Shown: piece by piece, positions 25,472 through 33,705 of the stretch
How the letters are laid out: every line of letters begins with the position of its first letter
How positions within the stretch are numbered: position 1 is the first letter of the stretch
DNA from: Desulfatiglans anilini DSM 4660
GTDB lineage: Bacteria > Desulfobacterota > DSM-4660 > Desulfatiglandales > Desulfatiglandaceae
Direction: 5' to 3'
DNA length: 64,000 nt
NCBI RefSeq assembly: GCF_000422285.1
Contig: NZ_AULM01000012.1
Coordinates: forward strand, 40,469-104,468
Notes under the pieces: generated by a model
What the model was told of the DNA's origin: nothing
Seen by the model: only the letters and a program-made list of their open reading frames with translations
The model's database searches: none
Translations under genes and position numbers: made by a program

Positions 25472-27094
25472 ATGTGTGGTATTGCGGGGTGCATAGGCAC
25501 CACAGATACGGAAACCGTCAACCGGATGCTGGACGCGTTGGGTCATCGCGGACCCGATGACCGGGGAATCCATCCCCGGGAGAACCTGGTATTCGGACAC
25601 ACCCGTCTTTCGATTGTAGACGTCGCCAAAGGACATCAGCCGATTCTGGCCAATGGGGGCAGCGCGGGGATCATCTGCAATGGGGAGATCTATAATTTCC
25701 GTCAACTCAAACATTCACTGCGGCCCAAACATTCCTTCAAGACCGATTCCGACACCGAAGTGATCCTGCACCTCTATCAGGAAAAAGGACCCGAATGCGT
25801 GAAGGAATTGGATGGCATGTTCGCCTTCGCCCTCTTCGACAACGATGCATTCCTGATGGCCCGCGACCCGATCGGCATCAAACCCCTCTATTACGGCTAC
25901 CGGCAGGGCGCCCTCTACTTCACATCGGAGCTGGGCGCCATGACCCTGGCCGGTGTCGACGAGGTCCATGAATTTCCGGCCGGGCATTACTACACCCCCG
26001 AGAGCGGATTCGTCCGCTACTACGACATCCCGCCCATCGAGGATCACCTCTTGACGGACATCGAACCGGTCTGCCGCAGGATCCGGGAGACCTTCGTCCG
26101 GGCCGTCAAGAAAAGGCTCCTCGCCGACTCGGAGGTCCCGGTCGGATCGTTTTGCAGCGGCGGCCTCGACAGCAGTCTCGTTGCCGCCATCGCGGCCGAG
26201 GAAATCCCCAACCTGCACACCTTCGTAGTCGGGATGAAGGATGCCTCAGGGGATGTCAGCGATGACGTCAAGGCAGCAAAGATCGCCGCTGCGCATATCG
26301 GATCCACCCATCATGAGCTGCTCTTTACGGAAGCGGAATATCACGAGGCGCTGCCGCTCGTAATCCAGAAGCTCGAGACCTACGACCCGTCGCTGGTCCG
26401 CTGCGCCGTCCCCTGCTATTTCACCTGCAAACTCGCCGCCCGTTACGTCACGGTCGTGCTCACAGGGGAAGGGGCCGACGAACTCTTCACGGGCTACCAC
26501 TACATGAAGCACTTCCCGTTCGATAAACTCAATCTGGAAGCCCGCCGCTGCATCGGCAATCTCCACAACATCAATCTGCAGCGCGCGGACCGTATGGGGA
26601 TGCATTTTAATCTGGAACTGCGGGTCCCGTTCCTGGATGTCGACATGATCGACCTCAGTATGAAGATCCCCGCCGAACTCAAAATCCGAGAGCACCACGG
26701 GGCCAAGATCGAAAAATGGATCCTGCGCATGGCATTCGAAGACACCGACTATCTCCCGGACGACATCCTGTGGCGTTACAAGGTGCAGTACACCCAGGGA
26801 GCGGGCTGTGAAAGCCTGGGTGAACAGATGGCCGAAGCAGCCATGAGCGACGAAGAATATCTGCAAATCAGGGCGGAAAACCCCGAGGCTGTCATCAGCA
26901 GCAAGGAAGCCGCCTACTATTTCAAGATCTTTCGGGAATTTCACCCGCAGGACTCCATCCTGGGGTCCATCGGCATCTGGACCGGCTTCGATTTCGCTGA
27001 AGAGCGGGAGAAGGTCAAAGGGACCGTTGACGGTGAACTGAAACACGACCACTCGCAGGACCAAGAAGACCTGTCGAAGCTCGCCACCGCCTGA
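25472..27094 (+). CDS. Asparagine synthase-like glutamine-hydrolysing amidotransferase
   Basis: 540 residues, MCGIAGCIGTTD with Cys2 as glutaminase nucleophile; AGGAGG precedes. Class II glutaminase domain: HRGPDDRG, LGHTRLSI-like GHTRLSIVD, NGEIYNF and DSDTEVILHLY. Synthetase domain: PP-loop CSGGLDSSL (about 227-235), GEGADELFTGYHYMKHF, NLELRVPFLD. Both active sites look intact, so an ATP-dependent amidation with glutamine-derived ammonia is expected. Placement between a methyltransferase homologue and an amine oxidoreductase suggests a substrate other than aspartate; this is inference. Ends 45 nt before the next gene. Confidence 0.85.
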   Translation: MCGIAGCIGTTDTETVNRMLDALGHRGPDDRGIHPRENLVFGHTRLSIVDVAKGHQPILANGGSAGIICNGEIYNFRQLKHSLRPKHSFKTDSDTEVILHLYQEKGPECVKELDGMFAFALFDNDAFLMARDPIGIKPLYYGYRQGALYFTSELGAMTLAGVDEVHEFPAGHYYTPESGFVRYYDIPPIEDHLLTDIEPVCRRIRETFVRAVKKRLLADSEVPVGSFCSGGLDSSLVAAIAAEEIPNLHTFVVGMKDASGDVSDDVKAAKIAAAHIGSTHHELLFTEAEYHEALPLVIQKLETYDPSLVRCAVPCYFTCKLAARYVTVVLTGEGADELFTGYHYMKHFPFDKLNLEARRCIGNLHNINLQRADRMGMHFNLELRVPFLDVDMIDLSMKIPAELKIREHHGAKIEKWILRMAFEDTDYLPDDILWRYKVQYTQGAGCESLGEQMAEAAMSDEEYLQIRAENPEAVISSKEAAYYFKIFREFHPQDSILGSIGIWTGFDFAEEREKVKGTVDGELKHDHSQDQEDLSKLATA

Positions 27095-27139
27095 TCGATC
27101 TGCATAACCACCCAAACAAGAAAGGACGGTATCTATACG

Positions 27140-28474
27140 ATGGCACTTCCATCCCAATCCAAATATGTGATTATCGGCGCGGGAATCCACGGCCTGAGCA
27201 CGGCCTGGCACCTCGCCAAAACCTTGAAAAACCGCCCCGGAGCAGGCTCCGGCAAGGATATCCTCGTGCTCGACAAGACGGCGATCGGCGCCGGCGCCTC
27301 CGGCATCGCCTGCGGCGTCATCCGCAACAACTACTTTCAGCCCGCCATGCGCGAACTGATGGCGCACAGCGTCGCCATCTGGCAGGAGGATGCCGAAAAG
27401 TACGGCTACCGCCCGGTGGGCTACATGCAGATCTCCCCGGAGGTGATGCATGAGGATGTGGCCGAGATTTACCGCCAGCAAAAGGCCATCGGCTATACCT
27501 CCGCCTTCATCGAAGGGGAAAAGGATTGCCTCGAATACATGCGGAAAAACGTCTTCGAGGACTGGCAGGCGAAGAACATCACCTCCATCCTGCACGAGAA
27601 GCTCGGCGGATACGCCCACAACACCCGCTCCCTTTACCGTTTGGCGGACAAGGCCGAAGCGGAGGGTGTCCGGGTCATGACGGGCGTGAGCGTCACGGGC
27701 ATCCGCACCCAAGGGGGCGCCGTAACCCATGTGGAGACCGACAACGGTGCAATCGCCTGCGATTGGCTGATCGTGGCCCCCGGCCCCTGGGCGAAGACCT
27801 TCTGGGACATGCTCGACCTGCCCGAGCGCGTTGACATCAAGGATCGGAACGGAAACGTCCACAGCGACATTCCGATGTGGACCTACTGGTGCCTCGTGGA
27901 GGGCACGCTCGGGGTCCCGCCCGAATATGCCATGGACAACCGGGGGCAGATGCCGCCGGTCATGCACGTCGATTCGGATGCCCCGCTCTATTCGAGCGAG
28001 GACGGCTCTCTCATCACCGACGAGATATGGGGCATCTATTACAAGCCGGATTTCCACTTCGGCGGCGTACAGGGCGGAGCCGCCCCTTACAAGGTTGAAG
28101 GCGACGTCAAAGTCGATCCGTACGGCATCGACTCGCCTGATTTCGTGGTGGGTCCGGAGTTCGTCCACATGTGGACCTCGGCGCTGGCCCACTGTCAGAA
28201 GCGCTACGAAGACCGCTACCGGGACTATAAGAACGAGCCCTCCGGCGGACTGGGGTGCTTCACACCTGATAACTTCCCCATCTTCGACCGCTTCAAAGAC
28301 AATTGCTACATGATCCTCGACTCCAACCACGGCTACAAGATGATCGGCGTCGGTGAACTGGTCGCCAACGAAGTGCTGGGAGAGGAGCAGGCCCTGCTGA
28401 AGCCCTTCCGGTTCGACCGCTACCGGAAAGGCGAACTGCACCCGGTATCGCACAGCCCCTTTCCCTGGAGCTGA
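27140..28474 (+). CDS. FAD-dependent oxidoreductase, DAO/sarcosine oxidase-like
   Basis: 444 residues. Dinucleotide fold YVIIGAGIHGLSTAWHLA at residues 9-26, the second acidic strand LVLDKTAIGAGASGIACGVIRN, the DAO-family WLIVAPGPWAK and a C-terminal FAD contact NHGYKMIGVG preceded by FTPDNFPIFD. This superfamily oxidises secondary or tertiary amines such as sarcosine, dimethylglycine or N-methyl amino acids. No folate-binding GCV_T domain is fused. Tightly packed with the upstream amidotransferase gene and likely the same operon. Confidence 0.85.
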   Translation: MALPSQSKYVIIGAGIHGLSTAWHLAKTLKNRPGAGSGKDILVLDKTAIGAGASGIACGVIRNNYFQPAMRELMAHSVAIWQEDAEKYGYRPVGYMQISPEVMHEDVAEIYRQQKAIGYTSAFIEGEKDCLEYMRKNVFEDWQAKNITSILHEKLGGYAHNTRSLYRLADKAEAEGVRVMTGVSVTGIRTQGGAVTHVETDNGAIACDWLIVAPGPWAKTFWDMLDLPERVDIKDRNGNVHSDIPMWTYWCLVEGTLGVPPEYAMDNRGQMPPVMHVDSDAPLYSSEDGSLITDEIWGIYYKPDFHFGGVQGGAAPYKVEGDVKVDPYGIDSPDFVVGPEFVHMWTSALAHCQKRYEDRYRDYKNEPSGGLGCFTPDNFPIFDRFKDNCYMILDSNHGYKMIGVGELVANEVLGEEQALLKPFRFDRYRKGELHPVSHSPFPWS

Positions 28475-28726
28475 TCACGGGTTTGCGCCGCACGGGGGGG
28501 CGTCTCTTTCCAGAGATGGGTCTGCTGTTGGACCTTTCCTGCCGCACAAGCCATCTTTCAACGCTCCCGGCTGCGGCGCACGGAGCCGCTCTCGGAGCCT
28601 CCCGACCGAAGCCGCCTCCGCCGGGGAGCACCTCCTGCAAAAGGGATTCCCCGGCCTCGGCGGCTGTTCGAATGCGAGGCATCGGCGGCCCGCGGCTCCG
28701 CAAACCGCACGCATGCAAAGACATCA

Positions 28727-29587
28727 GTGGACAAAACGATGGAGATGACCATTCTCGGATCAGGGGGATGCATGGGCATCCCCAAGCCCCTTTGCGAATG
28801 CGGGGTCTGCAGCGAAGCGCGGCATAAAGGGGGACGATACCGGCGAACGGGGCCTTCGGCCTTCATCCACGATGAACACGTCCTGATCGACACCCCGGCC
28901 GAGATCTGCGAGCAGATCAACCGGTGTGGGCTCAATCGGATCGACCATCTGCTCTTTACCCACCTCGACCCCGATCACGTGGAAGGGTTCCGAGTCGTGG
29001 AGCAGATGGCGCTCGATTTCCGGTCCTGGGAAGCCTACCCCGAGAAGCGGATCCGCCTGCATCTCCCCGCCGTCTTGGACGAGCGCATCCGTGAGATCCG
29101 GTCCATATACGGACCGCTGATCGATTTTTACGAGAGGCAGGGCTACGTTGAACGGTCCGTCTTCGATGGAACGGCCCGGATCGGCGGTTTGCTCGTGACG
29201 GCGATCCCGGTCAATCGGGGCGCCCAGACAGCGTTCGTGCTCGTCTTCGAGAACGCCCGCAGCCGGATCGTCTATGCGCCCTGCGACATCAAGCCCTTTC
29301 CGGAGGAGCGTGCCGAGGTGCAGCGTGCCGATCTGCTGGTCATCCAACCCGGGATCTTCGAGGAGGGGCTGAAGCACGGGTTCCATTATCCTGCGGGGCA
29401 CATCTCCCGGCAGACGCTTTACACCTTCGAGGAGACCCTGGCGCTGGCCGGGCGCCTCGCAGCCCGCCAGGTCCTCTTCGTACACATCGAAGAGTACTGG
29501 AACCGGGGCTATGACGACTATCGGGTGCTCGAAGACGCACTGCCCAATGCGCGTTTCGCCTACGACGGGCTGACGGTCCGTGTGTGA
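28727..29587 (+). CDS. PhnP-like metallo-beta-lactamase fold hydrolase
   Basis: 286 residues from GTG at 28727; ATG at 28739 is the alternative, and neither has a strong Shine-Dalgarno. Residues near 10-30 (GSGGCMGIPKPLCECGVC) match PhnP-type cyclic-phosphodiesterases with an extra structural zinc site. The metal motif is THLDPDHVEGF, that is H-x-D-x-D-H: the second histidine of the usual HxHxDH is Asp. Later ligands include the DLLVIQPG and HYPAGHIS regions. It is a hydrolase or phosphodiesterase of unknown substrate, in the methyltransferase cluster after a 252-nt gap that holds nothing recognisable. Confidence 0.75.
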   Translation: MDKTMEMTILGSGGCMGIPKPLCECGVCSEARHKGGRYRRTGPSAFIHDEHVLIDTPAEICEQINRCGLNRIDHLLFTHLDPDHVEGFRVVEQMALDFRSWEAYPEKRIRLHLPAVLDERIREIRSIYGPLIDFYERQGYVERSVFDGTARIGGLLVTAIPVNRGAQTAFVLVFENARSRIVYAPCDIKPFPEERAEVQRADLLVIQPGIFEEGLKHGFHYPAGHISRQTLYTFEETLALAGRLAARQVLFVHIEEYWNRGYDDYRVLEDALPNARFAYDGLTVRV

Positions 29588-29766
29588 GGGCGGTCTCGGT
29601 AGCCATCCGCTGTTCCGTCTTTGCGACAAGCAGGATTTCGGAATGGGAGTTCATATTTGAACGAAAAATTACCCATACCTCAACCGAACGATATGCCCAT
29701 CACGGAATCGAACGTACTCTATACTCGTGCCCGCAATTTCTATGAACATGAGCATGTTTCCTGGCA

Positions 29767-29895
29767 TGGAATGACGATTTTCAACAAAAATCGAAAAGAC
29801 CAGGCTGTTGCCGAAAGGCGCCCCCTCCCGGGTCGCCGCACGACCAAACGCGCTGATCGGCGGCCCATCGGCCGAAAGGGAAGGTTTCCAGCCGG
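29767..29895 (+). repeat. Heavily decayed palindromic repeat
   Basis: Spaced matches (ATGACGATTTTCAACAAAAA, GGGTCGCCGCACGACCAAAC, GGAAGGTTTCCAGCCGG) follow the order of an intact copy. It fills most of the 29588-29916 gap between the PhnP-like gene and the second mttB-like gene; no gene is seen in the gap. Confidence 0.5.
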
Positions 29896-29916
29896 GGACA
29901 AGAAAGGTGTCTTAAC

Positions 29917-31095
29917 ATGCAGCTACCTATGAACGGATACATCGATCGCATACACCAGGACGCGCTCCGCGTGCTGGAGGAAGTCGGCGTCCGCTGCGCC
30001 CACCCTGAGGTCAGGTCCCTTTTCGAGGGCACCGGCCTTGCAGCCTACGACGAAACCTCCGGGCACATCCACGTGCTCTCGCCGCTCGTGGAGCAAGCCC
30101 TGCAGTCTGCACCGAAACGGGACCGCTACTGGATCGGCGACAATGCCTTCGGGGTCGGTGGAACAGCCCCGTTCGTCTACGATGACGAGACCGGCGAACT
30201 CATCCCTCCCACCTTCGACCACCTGGTCCGAATCGCGAAGATCGTCCAGGCAGCGGATGAGGTGGCCTTCATGGCCCGCGGCGTCCTGATCAAAAACGCC
30301 GAGGTCCCGGTGATGGAGACCTTGATCGAGCACTGCTCGAAGCCGATCTACGTGGCCGCCGTCACCCCCGAAGGGATCGACAAGGCCCGAGAAATCCACG
30401 AGACCCGGGGAGGACTCACCCTCCAGTTTTCTATCATCAACAGCCCCCTCAACGTGATCGAGAGCATGATCGAGCCCTTCATCGCGGCCGTCCGGGCCGG
30501 GATCCCGATCTACGTGTCGACCATGCCCATGGCCGGGCTCTCCGCCCCATACTCCATGTCCGGTCTGCTCACGTTGACCCACGCCGAGGCCCTTTTCGGA
30601 ATCACCTTGACCCAGCTCATCAACCCAGAGGTCACGGTGGTCCATGCCGGGCTGCCCTCGATCGCCAACATCCAGAAAAACTATGCCGTAGACCTCGGGC
30701 TGGTCGCCCACAACGTCGCGAACCTTCTGATGGAAAAGGTCAACCGGCCGCTGGGCCTGCCCTCCATCCAGACCGCCTGCACGACCAGCCAGGATGCCCC
30801 CAACGGCAAGGCCGAGGAGGAGGCCGTCAAGGGCTTCGGCCTGATGAAGCAGCACGGCTTCCACCAGATGCGCCATGCCTTCGGGTTCCTGCGCGAGCTC
30901 ATCTCCTTTTCGATCGCGAAACTCGAGCGCCACATCGAGCTGTGCCGCGAAACCGGTTCGGAGGCCGCCCCCGATTATCCTCTGGAGCCCTACGACGAAG
31001 AGGGGTTCGAGGCCATCCGAAGGAACGGGAGCCAGGCGAACTACATGCGCGATGACCACACGCTGAAGAACACCGGAAAGGCCTTTATCTGCTGA
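29917..31095 (+). CDS. MttB-family (trimethylamine methyltransferase-like) protein 2
   Basis: 392 residues; AAAGG lies 9 nt before the ATG. Same motif order as protein 1: VLEEVGVRCAHPEVR, IGDNAFGVGGTAPFVYDD, VRIAKIVQAADEVAFMARG, STMPMAGLSAPYSMSGLLTLTHAEALFG, LQTQL-like LTQLINPEVTVVHAGLPS. No amber codon interrupts it. Two divergent paralogues within one cluster suggest two methylated substrates or two successive methyl transfers. Like its sibling it is shorter than canonical MttB (about 480-490 residues). The nitrilase-type gene begins 28 nt downstream. Confidence 0.82.
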   Translation: MQLPMNGYIDRIHQDALRVLEEVGVRCAHPEVRSLFEGTGLAAYDETSGHIHVLSPLVEQALQSAPKRDRYWIGDNAFGVGGTAPFVYDDETGELIPPTFDHLVRIAKIVQAADEVAFMARGVLIKNAEVPVMETLIEHCSKPIYVAAVTPEGIDKAREIHETRGGLTLQFSIINSPLNVIESMIEPFIAAVRAGIPIYVSTMPMAGLSAPYSMSGLLTLTHAEALFGITLTQLINPEVTVVHAGLPSIANIQKNYAVDLGLVAHNVANLLMEKVNRPLGLPSIQTACTTSQDAPNGKAEEEAVKGFGLMKQHGFHQMRHAFGFLRELISFSIAKLERHIELCRETGSEAAPDYPLEPYDEEGFEAIRRNGSQANYMRDDHTLKNTGKAFIC

Positions 31096-31123
31096 TCCCC
31101 GCTAAAGAGGGAGGTGAAAATCC

Positions 31124-32074
31124 ATGCGCATCGCCGTATGCCAGACCAGCCCGGTCCTCCTGGATGTCCAGGCCAATCTGGCCGATGTCATCGAAAAGAT
31201 CCATGCAGGGCGCGAACAGGGTGCGGAGATGGTTGTCTTTCCCGAGCTCGCGCTGACAGGCTACTTCGTGGGGCACCACTACCCGAAGGTCGCCCTTCGG
31301 ATGGATTCGAAGGAAATCCGCCAGATCGCCGAGGCGACGCGCGGCACGGCCGCCGTCGTCGGGTTCATCGAGGAATCCCCCTCGATGAACTTCTATAACT
31401 CCGCCCTCGTCGCCGTGGACGGCGAACTCCTCTTCGCCTACCGCAAACTCAATCTCCCGAACTACGGCGTTTTCGAGGAGAGAAAATATTACTCCTCCGG
31501 GAAAAGGGTCCCGGTCTTCCGCTACGGCGGCTATTGCTTCGCCGTCTACGTCTGCAACGACCTCTGGCACCCGTCCCTTCCCTACCTTGGGGTCACCCAG
31601 AAGGCCGACGTCTTCATCACGGTCATCAACTCGTCCAAGGAATCGATGGGCGAGGGATTTTCCAACATCGAAAGCTGGGAGACCATCAACACCTTCTATT
31701 CGCGCATTTTCGGCATTTACAACATCTGCGCGAACCGGGTCGGTGAGGAAACCTTCGGGGAATGCGAACCCGCCGGCCTGTCGATGGAGTTTCCCCATCA
31801 GGTTCCGAAGACCTACCGGTTCTGGGGCGGGAGCGAGATCATCAACCCCTACGGGCAGAGGATCGCCAAGGCGCGCCTCTACGAAGACGACATCGTGTTC
31901 GGGGAGCTCTCACGGGAGATCCTCCGTGAAAAGAGGGTTCAGCTGCCCTACCTGCGCAATGACGACCCCTACTTCACCCACCGGGAGCTGCAGCGCATCC
32001 TGTTCCGGAAGCTGACCACCCCCTCTCCCCTGAAGGCGAATTACACGTGCCACCGCAAAGAAGATCAGGCATGA
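31124..32074 (+). CDS. Nitrilase-superfamily carbon-nitrogen hydrolase
   Basis: 316 residues; GGGAGGTG precedes the ATG. The catalytic triad is complete: Glu41 in VFPELALTGY, Lys108 in YRKLNLPNYG and Cys144 in YVCNDLWHP. FEERKYYSSG resembles the amidase branch (NAD synthetase glutaminase domain, N-carbamoylputrescine amidase) rather than true nitrilases. It probably hydrolyses a linear amide or ureide. As last gene of the cluster it may undo the amide bond made by the AsnB-like enzyme or release ammonia from a pathway product; that is inference from context. Confidence 0.85.
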   Translation: MRIAVCQTSPVLLDVQANLADVIEKIHAGREQGAEMVVFPELALTGYFVGHHYPKVALRMDSKEIRQIAEATRGTAAVVGFIEESPSMNFYNSALVAVDGELLFAYRKLNLPNYGVFEERKYYSSGKRVPVFRYGGYCFAVYVCNDLWHPSLPYLGVTQKADVFITVINSSKESMGEGFSNIESWETINTFYSRIFGIYNICANRVGEETFGECEPAGLSMEFPHQVPKTYRFWGGSEIINPYGQRIAKARLYEDDIVFGELSREILREKRVQLPYLRNDDPYFTHRELQRILFRKLTTPSPLKANYTCHRKEDQA

Positions 32075-32180
32075 GCGGACCCTGCGTTCACGCGCTCGTA
32101 CGCGCTCGTCAGCCGTGGTAAGGAGAAAGACAGGACCGTTTCGGCTATTATTTCTGAGAGGCCGTACCCGCTGAGCCGCC

Positions 32181-32486
32181 CTAAGGAACGTCGGATTCCT
32201 CCTCTATTAGGCAGCGCCCCTCCGGGCAGAACAGCCTCAACCAGGCGCCCCCCTCTTTCTGCGCCGCGCCGGGGCGGACCGGGAGATTGATCCGCTCCTC
32301 CTCCTTCAGGCAGGCACCCTCCGGACAGAAGACTTCCAGCCAGAGACCCTTTTCAGCGCCCGACTCGGCCTCCTTCCGCTCTTCGGCCGGAATCGACAGA
32401 ATCTCCTCCTCCGTCAAACACCGCGCCTCCGGACAAAAGACCTTCAGCCACGCCCCTTTGCCGACGCCTCGCTTTTCCTTCTCCAT
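32181..32486 (-). CDS. Small acidic protein with three Cys-pair repeats
   Basis: 101 residues from MEKEKRGVGKGAWLKVFCPE, with AGGAGG 8 nt upstream. Three near-identical segments: WLKVFCPEARCLTEEE, WLEVFCPEGACLKEEE and WLRLFCPEGRCLIEEE, spaced about 35-40 residues apart. The consensus is G-x-WL+-hFCPE-x2-CL-x-EEE, each with a C-x4-C pair. No signal peptide or membrane helix. I do not know the family; six cysteines and clusters of glutamates suggest metal or Fe-S binding or a protein-docking repeat. Convergent with the nitrilase-type gene. Confidence 0.65.
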   Translation of the reverse strand: MEKEKRGVGKGAWLKVFCPEARCLTEEEILSIPAEERKEAESGAEKGLWLEVFCPEGACLKEEERINLPVRPGAAQKEGGAWLRLFCPEGRCLIEEESDVP

Positions 32487-32594
32487 GCCTGCACCTCCTG
32501 ACGACACCAAGGTTTATCGATCGCTCGAACCTGTGCACATCCCCGCTGCCTTTTCGCCTGAACCTTGTAAACCTCACCGCCGGCCCGGGGCCGG

Positions 32595-32912
32595 TTAGCC
32601 TGCAGACGAGGCCTCGGCGGGCATGCTGCGGCTCAGGTAGTAGGCGCCGTCTTCGTTCGTGGCCACCTTGCCCTGGATCAGGAGGATCTCCACCGCTTTT
32701 GGGCGGTAGTCGCGCACGCCGATGCGGAGCGGGTTCTTACGGGCATAGGGCAACGGGACGGCCGATTCCGGGCTGAAGGCGCCCTTGGCCTGGAGGTCGC
32801 GCAGGACCCGGTTGCAGGTCCTTTGCAGCCGCCAGATGACGATGCGCTGGGTGAGCAGATACACCCCCACGAGAATCGCGAGGGCCAGAACCAGTTCGAT
32901 AGCCGTTTTCAT
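32595..32912 (-). CDS. Small membrane-anchored hypothetical protein
   Basis: 105 residues from MKTAIELVLALAILVGVYLL, a single N-terminal membrane helix (about 3-21), followed by a basic stretch and a C-terminal domain with RTCNRVLRDLQAKGAFSPESAVPLPY and VEILLIQGKVATNEDGAYYLS, which looks like a small winged or swapped-hairpin helix domain. No family name is certain. Downstream of the P-loop ATPase gene on the same strand (97 nt apart). Confidence 0.55.
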   Translation of the reverse strand: MKTAIELVLALAILVGVYLLTQRIVIWRLQRTCNRVLRDLQAKGAFSPESAVPLPYARKNPLRIGVRDYRPKAVEILLIQGKVATNEDGAYYLSRSMPAEASSAG

Positions 32913-33009
32913 CGCTTCTTTCCCGGACCGGGCGCAGGCGCCGCCGTGTTTGCCGACGATAGAGGCGCCGGCGGACGCCCGCCCGGCCGCATGCTTCGCG
33001 CCTCCGGGA

Positions 33010-33705
33010 TCAGGAGAGCACGAGGTAGGTGTTCGGATCGAGGCGCCAGGACGCTTCGGGTGCCGCAGGTGCATCGTGGTCCTTCAAGAACTTCAGATAG
33101 ATGCCGGACGGCTCGGGGTGGAGTTGGAGGATGACGCCGAAGAAGTCGTCAAGCGCATCCAGCGGCTGCGGGACGCCGCGGGCATTGGTCTCGTGCAGGT
33201 GCCTGTGGGACAGGACGGAGAACCAGATCTCCACCCCCCACTCCGCGGCGAAGGCCTTGAAGGCCTCCAGATCCTCCCGGCTCACCTGCTCGAAATCGAG
33301 GCCGTCGATCATCAGCAGGTCCGCGCTGAAGCCGAGGTGATCCCTCAGATTGACGAGGTTGGCCCGAAGCCTCGCCACATCGAAGCTCTGGTTCAGGTAA
33401 GCGAGGATCATCCGTTTTTTTTCCATGACGGCCTGCAGCCGCTTCTGTTCGTCCGGCGGGAGGGTGCGGGCCAGCTCCGCGAAGATCAGCGCATAATAGG
33501 CGGAGACCTTATCAGGGCCCTCCTTCAGGGAAATGTGCACCACCCGCTCCCCCTCGAGGAGACGCTTCAAACCGATATGAATGAGGCAGGCCGTCTTGCC
33601 CACGCCCGCGCGGGCCACCACCGCTCCCAGGTTTCCCCTGCCGAGGCCGCCCTGCGAAGACATCGAAAGGATCTTCGCAGGACTCGATGCATTCCAGTCG
33701 TTCAT
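33010..33705 (-). CDS. P-loop NTPase of the RecA/DnaB-like type
   Basis: 231 residues. Walker A is [15 protein letters not shown] (about 31-45) with G-x4-GKT form, Walker B is [11 protein letters not shown] (about 127-137), and [11 protein letters not shown] may act as sensor. The fold order resembles RecA/KaiC-type ATPases more than GTPases. The start codon overlaps the EF-G stop by 4 nt (ATGA), so it is translated with the elongation factor. Function unknown; the coupling suggests a role tied to translation or ribosome state. Confidence 0.65.
   Translation of the reverse strand: MNDWNASSPAKILSMSSQGGLGRGNLGAVVARAGVGKTACLIHIGLKRLLEGERVVHISLKEGPDKVSAYYALIFAELARTLPPDEQKRLQAVMEKKRMILAYLNQSFDVARLRANLVNLRDHLGFSADLLMIDGLDFEQVSREDLEAFKAFAAEWGVEIWFSVLSHRHLHETNARGVPQPLDALDDFFGVILQLHPEPSGIYLKFLKDHDAPAAPEASWRLDPNTYLVLS

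Noticed and set aside
26246..28453. 735-codon reverse open frame opposite asnB-like and flavoprotein genes
   Set aside because: Antisense shadow; both forward genes have complete family motifs.
24181..31095. Pyrrolysine in the MttB homologues
   Set aside because: Both genes run uninterrupted, with no in-frame TAG, so these are non-Pyl members.
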